A DNA stretch of 64,000 bases from Papaver somniferum. Taxonomy: Eukaryota > Streptophyta > Magnoliopsida > Ranunculales > Papaveraceae. The stretch lies in NCBI RefSeq assembly GCF_003573695.1, contig NC_039363.1, forward strand, positions 124,665,302-124,729,301, written 5' to 3'. Positions 58,220 to 64,000 of the stretch are shown one piece after another; positions within the stretch are counted from its first letter, which is position 1, and each line of letters begins with the position of its first letter. A program made the translations under genes and the position numbers. The notes under the pieces are model-generated. The model worked only from the letters and a program-made list of their open reading frames with translations, was not told the origin of the DNA and searched no databases.

Positions 58220-59100
58220 CAAACAATTACCTAAACCTGAAGTAAGTTTGATTTTCCCATTCCAAAGCTCCTAAAAAGGGAGTTTTTTCATCATATTCAA
58301 TCACTTCTCCTCTATTAAGAGATGAGCCTTTCTTTGCCACTTTATCTACTGAAAAATTGATTTCTCTAAAGGAATGTTTGAAGGAGATACTGTTGATTCT
58401 TGTAATTATTATTTGCCACCTCTTCTCAACCATCCAAGGTAATTTCCCTGAACTGAAAGTCTACAGAACTGCCTTTGAATCCAGACTAAAACACACATTA
58501 AAAAATTATCTTCTTATAGCCCATTCACCAACACCTATTAAAGCCATTACTTCAGCAATGAAATTAGTAGCCACTCCTATACCACCAGCTACTGCTCCAA
58601 GATAACCACCAGTACAACTCCTTCCAACAAAACCATATCCTGAGTTGCCAGGGTTCCCCTTGGATGCTCCATCACAGCATATGAGAATTTAATTTACTAC
58701 AGGAAATCTAAAAATACATTCCTTAACCTATGAGGTTTTGACCTTCACACCCTTGATATCAAATTCTGTCATGATGCTCATATCATATATAGTCCCCCTG
58801 ATTTATCTTTCATTCTTACACTGCTCTCTTTTGTAAGCTGCAATATTCTCATTTTGAAGCTTATCAAATCTGGAACTTCCTCATCATAGCATACTATGTT
58901 CCTGGTAAACCAGAGCTCCACCATTGCAGTAAAAGCACATATAAACCAAACTTCTCTCACATTTTCCTTTTCCTTTTCTATATCTTCATAACCAGATTTC
59001 TTGAAGGTATCATCAAGATGAACTGTTTCCTTAGAAGTCATTGCACTCAAAGCTTTCAGAAGTTTTGCTTGAGATCTGGTTTGTGAATACATCCTTTAGC
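58220..59100 (-). pseudogene. L1-type LINE 3' remnant with RNase H domain
   Basis: Minus-strand pieces give the linker EVWFICAFTAMVELWFTRN (58990-58905). The RNase H start LICCDGASKGNPGNSGYGFVG is at 58685-58620, followed by FIAEVMALIGVGEWAIRR. The C-terminal half ends FKHSFREINFSVDKVAKKG (58375-58320). Catalytic Asp and Glu positions are visible (CDGASKGNPG, AEVMAL). Stops near 58521 and 58468 and the missing RT make it dead. It resembles the remnant at 3-946 in domain order. Confidence 0.82.
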
Positions 59101-60040
59101 ATAAGTTCTGTTTTGGGGTAAAAACTGTTTCTGTCGGTTTTGGTAAATTTGGGTGTGTTGTTGAGAAACGAATTTACACCTAAAAAAATGCATTGCACGG
59201 GAGTACTTTATATTCGAGAGATCAATCTGTACAATCCTGGCCTAAACCAAGAAATGGTTGTTCCAGTCTTGCTTCGGTCACAAAGTGAAGGAGAAGGGTT
59301 GGTCTTAAGGAGGGAATCGAAGAAGGTGTTGCGACCAGAATGGTTAATTCTTAAGGTGTGGCTATTTTATGACTTGTATCAGAATATGGAACTGGCTTGC
59401 GAAATGTAAGCTATCAGTTCTTTGGTGTTTTCTGGATACTTGTGTTGTTGTTAACCAAAACACTGTTTTTCTGGTCGAAATAGGTAGAAACCTATTTATA
59501 CAAGTCATAATTAAACGCACCCTGATCTCGTAGGAAGTGGAGGTGGTTGAGTGATGGAGAAGTGGGGTAATGTGTAAATGCTGGGAACCACGTATCCACT
59601 ATGAAGGGAAATAGGTTACTTTACACCCACTAATTCTTGCCGCCACTAACTGTCCGCTTTCCTGACACTTTCTTATAATGGTCATGTTGTACGCCGCACG
59701 CTGTAAACCGCCAGACCAATACCCTGATGAGCATCCCCCAGTTTGTGACATGTTTGATGTCTCGAGTATTTTCATGGAAAAAGTGCAGCAGATTGCTGAG
59801 TGGGTCTTGTGTGCAATACCTGGCTATTCTGATTAATCGTACGCCCGCTAAATGGCGGATAATCATGTATGTCAAGTTAAGTCATGAGACTTGTCGTAGG
59901 AAAATGGCGTGTGACGCTATTAGGTTTAGTCTTGGTTGGTCACCTGAGACTTATTATAGGTCGGTTAACTCTGTGGCGAAGTTGGACGGATGAGATTGTA
60001 GTTTATGAGAGAAGGTGGCCGTTGATTATGGCATAGTGGC

Positions 60041-60160
60041 GCCAGTGGCATAGTGACGCATTTGGCACATGCCAGTGGCGTAGTGGCACGATTGGCACAT
60101 GCCAGTGACATAGTGGCATGATTTGTACATGCCAGTGGCGCAGTGGCGCGAATAGCGCCT
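60041..60160 (+). repeat. 30-bp minisatellite, four units
   Basis: GCCAGTGGCGTAGTGGCACG and variants start at 60041, 60071, 60101 and 60131, an exact 30-bp period, each containing TTGGCACAT or TTTGTACAT. It sits in the GC-rich block. Confidence 0.85.
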
Positions 60161-60824
60161 GTCGTAGCCGCGATCGTTATATCTTAGCATATTGGTGTTG
60201 GATCCAAATATGGCTTGGAAATATTGGCTCCAGATGCCGTATCAGACTTAATTCCCTATGTATCATTATTTGGCATGGTTGGCGTAGTGGCCTTACCTAA
60301 ATTAGGGTTTGGCATGCCAAAAACCTAATTAGCGCGTGTGGCACTTGGCCGCGGCATGGTGACATTATTTGTGCGGATAGTACCATGGCCGCGTCAAAGG
60401 AATTATGGCGGACCCATAATGTGGAAACGACCACAGGCGCAAGGATAGCCATGGGTGGCCACAACATGACACCATTTTTAGGGTTTTCTAGGTCCCGCAC
60501 GGCTTGTGGCATGTTGTGGGGACAAAGTGGCGTAGTTTGGGCCACGACTAGAAATTAGGGTTTCAACTAATGCCACTAAAGCAAAAGTCATGTTCTGATT
60601 AAGATACCCTGATTGGAGTTTGTTATAGCATTGGACACGAACAAAAAGTAGGCTAACACGTAGATGCACTTATTGTGGAACGTTAGCATGTCGCTGCCGC
60701 GGAACGGCATGTTGGCATGTTGATGCCACGGAATGGCGTGGCCTACCGATTAACTTGTTGGCGCGGTTTAGCGAATTAACTAATTGGCATGTCGGCCGTT
60801 TGGCATAGTTTGGCCTTTTAATAC

Positions 60825-61080
60825 GTGTGGCGGGTTTAGAGCGACCTGATTGGTTGATAAAAAATGGGGCCCGCGAGCATGAGGTGTGGCCACATCCCGA
60901 GTCCGTGTGGCACATTTAGAGCAGTTTGATTGGCTGGTTGGAAAAAGGGTCCGCAGGCATGGCCTGGCCTCATTATAAGTGCGTGTGGCGCATTTAGAGC
61001 GACCTGATTGGTTGATGGGAAAAGGGGCCGAAAAGCAGCATGGGACGTGGCCGCCCGGCCACATGCAACGTCTGTTGGAG
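60825..61080 (+). repeat. ~79-bp tandem repeat, three units
   Basis: Units start GTGTGGCGGGTTTAGAGC (60825), GTGTGGCACATTTAGAGC (60905) and GTGTGGCGCATTTAGAGC (60983). Each continues with a TTGGTTGATGGGAAAAGGGGCC-like stretch. It accounts for the overlapping open frames in this area. Confidence 0.82.
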
Positions 61081-61300
61081 CAGGTCGGGCAAGTGGCATG
61101 GTCACGCCTCCTTCTGTTGATCTTGCTTGCCGCAGTTCCTCTTTTACTTATTGTTTTTTTTTGGGTAGGATTTTGCTCCTACTAATCCATGGAGGATTGG
61201 TTTCCTAGCTTACCTAGGTTTGGTCTCGACCAATAGGGGAGATATTGCGCAGGGCGCAAAAAACCTAATTTTTGCAAATTAATTAGGCCAAAATTTGAAT

Positions 61301-64000
61301 TTTGCAAGCTGTCACAAAATTGGTCAAATTTGGTGAATTCTGTGTGTTGACACAAAATTCTTGATTTTATTCTCAGAGAGCAGCGTGCTTTCCGATTGAG
61401 TACTTTTATGCAGACCTTAATCTTGATACTTCTGGAAATTCATGCTACTTAGCTGCGAGTGAACACTAATTGTCATGTCACATCAATATTAAGGGTTCAT
61501 CCGGGGAACATAGCATAGGAAAAATACTCGATAAGTCGTACATTGATGAATAATGCAGGCAGGATGTTGAAATTTACAGAATATTTGGGATTGTTGCTAC
61601 ATGCACCATTCTGGATAAATTTCATGGAAATATATTGAATTGCTCAATACATATAAGTAAAAATGTTGGGCACTCATTACTTCAAATGGCTTCGTATCTT
61701 TGCAGAATGACGACACATTAAATACAGGGTTTTACAATTTTAACCCTGAACTAAAAACCACCATCAACATTAAGTCTCATGCTTAGCACGTAACAGTGAC
61801 ATTGTTGCTGGGTAAGCATTAGATGGTGACAGAGGAAATTAAAATTGAAAAAAATAAAGCAGGTAGATGTTACCAGGAAAATTCTGATCGTCTTTCAGCA
61901 ATGGGACCGCGCGGCCAGTGGTCTTCGTAGTAGCGTGTTGCTAGCTCGGCTATGGAGCATGAGTGCTATGGGCCCAACCATCTATTCCCGTTCATGGAGA
62001 AAGAAGGAATATTTCCTGTATTCAAGTTATGATGGCTTTTCGTGCATAAAAGGGGATCGACCCTCCTCTGTTTTTGTTGCTCGTCTGGCTCTGTGCTTTC
62101 GTCTGCAGCGTCCGACTCCTCTTCGTCACTGTTAGCAGATCCATCGCAAGCATGCCAATCGTCAGTGGCAAGGTAAGTTCATCTTTTCTCCGTATTTTAG
62201 TTGTGAGTGTAATATCCGTGAGTAGTTGATCAAACTTGGACATTTAGCTCGGTGTGAATGACGTTCTTTATCAGCAACGACAGAAATGGCAACAAAGAAA
62301 TCTCCAATAGTTATAATCAGCAGCAAGGCGAGCCAGGAGAACTCAATGTAGGTGCTCTTTTCTTTATTGCGTATGTAGCCACCCAACAGTACTATCGATC
62401 TTCTCCAGAATGTGTAATAAGGTCCTGACTCCAGAAGAATGAGTATCTAACCTCTTCAGTGGATTTCAAAGTTTACCAATGGATGGATGAAATATATGTT
62501 CGGAAATGATCATGTCAGGGCTAATCTTGGAGAGTGTAGCAGAGTTGTTGATCTGTCCTTGACTTTAAGTTATTTGGTGCCTGGACTGCTGAGACGCAAT
62601 TAAAGTGTTTTTTAAACTCCTGGGCATTGACCGGAATGAAATGGCGTTCATTCTGACTCTTTATCTCATAGGCTCATTCTTGACCTTCTGATTATAATAA
62701 CAATATACTTGGGATGCTTATATTGGCAAAATATTCTAGAGCCACTGGGTGGAGTAAACGAGCTGAGAGGCGCTCTGTTTCCTACGTACTTCTATAAGGA
62801 CTTCGTTCCAAGCGACATCCTTTGGACCATATTCTGAATCTTGGACTATTGTATGAAATGGGATGCGATGAGCATTCTCCATTTACACTTCTGCCCGGTC
62901 ATAGATCCAATGGCGTGGCCCGATATGTGAGTATATCTCTGCGGCGTGCTTTTGGAGCCTTTGATGCACGTTTACGGATTCATGTTGAGAAATCCCTGCG
63001 GCTCGTAAAGCTTCGACAGTGACGATGTTGACATCAAAAATACCTTGGTTGAGAGAAGTGAAGGCATCACATGCTGGTAGTCCCCATGTGTAATTATCCT
63101 GAGCCTATTTTCTCGTTGAATATGTGCTTCCATTGCATTTGCTGGTAAGGTGGTTGACGAATTGATGAAAGTGTCAATCTTTTGGATTCGTCATTTGTTA
63201 ATCAATGGGCGGGAGTCGCACTTGATAAACTTGTATTGTATCCAAACTTCTGGCTGCCCATGTACCCTTTCATAGGAAATTGGAAATCTAGAAACACTGA
63301 ATCTGACTTTGTTGGCGATGTGGTTGTTGATGTGCAGCTTCGTGCAGGCCTTGGGTAGGCGGTGCTAAGTTCTGAGTAGGTGATGTGGCATACATGATGC
63401 AGTTGGTCTCTGTGGCTTGTTGAGGCGCGACTTTCCTCCTTATGTTGAAGAGTGATAAACTTATCACGGTTATGACTTCCTGTGTGACCGTCTCTTCTGA
63501 GTTGAAGAGTTCCTTGACAGTGAAAGGATTTCGTGTTGAGCCTCAGTCCCCAAGTGTAGTTTACGTGGTTCTATCTTGTATGGTCGGTGGGTTGACCATG
63601 ATAAAGGTATCACCATCTTGCCTCCATACCGGTGACTCTATTACTTCCTCCATGGGAAACTGAAATATGCAGAAGTTCGAATTACCTCTGTCCGTAGTGG
63701 TTGTTGCTATGATGAAGCTTCTGGTTGGTATCAACAAACGAGCAGCAGCGGTTCTTGGCAGCAACTGTGATCAGAAAGGACTGCGTTTTCGTGTGAACAA
63801 AACAGGTTGGCTGAAATTGCATGGGCGTCCATGGAAGCAAAGGGATTGGATGGATGTGCAAGCGAGTAAAACTTCCCACGACCACGAGCTTTGGCATGAT
63901 GGGACAAAAAGTGGCCACAACTACGAACCTCGGCTGGCTGAGATCGCGATCCTTGACAGGGAAGAATGTGGCGGCTTCGGGCACGAACCTTGGCAAGGAT
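61301..64000. other. No gene recognised up to the window end
   Basis: This is moderate-GC sequence with several short open frames (61845-62135, 62822-63022, 63442-63663, 63682-63996 minus). None shows a domain I can name. The minus-strand text at 63300-63660 is Glu/Thr/Pro-rich and could be a decayed retrotransposon gag, but I would not call it. An exon of a host gene extending past the edge cannot be excluded. Confidence 0.3.

Larger units (their letters stand above)
59110..61300 (-). repeat. GC-richer transposon-like region, candidate LTR with minisatellites
   Basis: TATAAATA on the minus strand at 59500-59493 is followed by a leader-like region (59490-59110) and preceded by about 1.7 kb of GC-rich, repeat-bearing sequence, which fits the U3-TATA-R/U5 layout of a gypsy LTR. 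I did not find TG/CA ends, a target duplication, PBS or coding parts. The open frames here (59140-59409, 60118-61208) read through repeats. The assignment is tentative. Confidence 0.4.

Noticed and set aside
60478..61208. Overlapping Arg/Cys/Pro-rich open frames on both strands
   Set aside because: They are produced by the GC-rich ~79-bp repeat rather than by a gene.

Overview
The window is nuclear DNA of a flowering plant, very probably a eudicot. The evidence is spliced genes with GT/AG introns, a plant R2R3-MYB gene, a CAD-family dehydrogenase, a eukaryotic tRNA with internal Pol III boxes and a T-run terminator, and a dense layer of plant transposons. I suspect a poppy relative (Ranunculales) from the style of the repeats, but that is a guess.

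Left third (1-22.6 kb), relatively gene-like: an L1 LINE 3' remnant (3-946); a tRNA-Pro with a GGG anticodon (1174-1245, minus); a four-exon CAD-like gene with two catalytic zinc ligands replaced and a 4-nt TA-repeat insertion near its C-terminus (1598-3267, minus); a hAT-type MITE with perfect 8-bp target duplication (5175-5876); an intact intronless subgroup-22 (MYB44/73-like) transcription factor with TATA box and a palindromic MYB-site hairpin upstream (6797-8107, minus); a TTA-flanked MITE (11914-12553); a 5S-rRNA-like fragment; and a broken Ty1/copia element (14640-18295, minus). The only apparently intact protein gene in the window is the MYB.

Middle (22.6-44.6 kb): a 7.1-kb CACTA transposon (22636-29753, TSD TCA) carries several tandem arrays, a captured fragment of a plant putative methyltransferase (PMT) and the C-terminal part of a TNPA-like protein. 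It is followed by a dead Ty3/gypsy element (29791-43471, TSD TAAAA). Both LTRs of this element were split at the same internal (ATT)n microsatellite by non-LTR retrotransposons of an unusual type. These have an N-terminal C2H2 finger, an RT with YLDD, a CCHC knuckle and a C-terminal restriction-like endonuclease (RLE), not the APE endonuclease of L1. The two copies are divergent, so they are separate insertions. A tRNA-derived SINE whose 3' end looks like the LINE 3' end, including a co-varying hairpin, lies in the same microsatellite. All three have the same orientation. I read this as a (TAA)n-targeting R2/R4-superfamily LINE with a parasitic SINE, and it is the most interesting system in the window.

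Right third (44.6-64 kb): a nest of long (about 2.4 kb) solo LTRs of one family. Solo LTR B sits in solo LTR A (TSD GATCT), A sits in plus-strand LTR C (TSD CATAC), and a shrunken PIF/Harbinger element with inward-facing promoters sits in A (TSD TAA). More LTR fragments, another L1 remnant (58220-59100, minus), and a GC-richer region with 30-bp and about 79-bp minisatellites (59.1-61.3 kb) follow. I recognise no gene in 61.3-64 kb. The region reads as a gene-poor, layered graveyard of transposons whose order of insertion can be deduced from the nesting.
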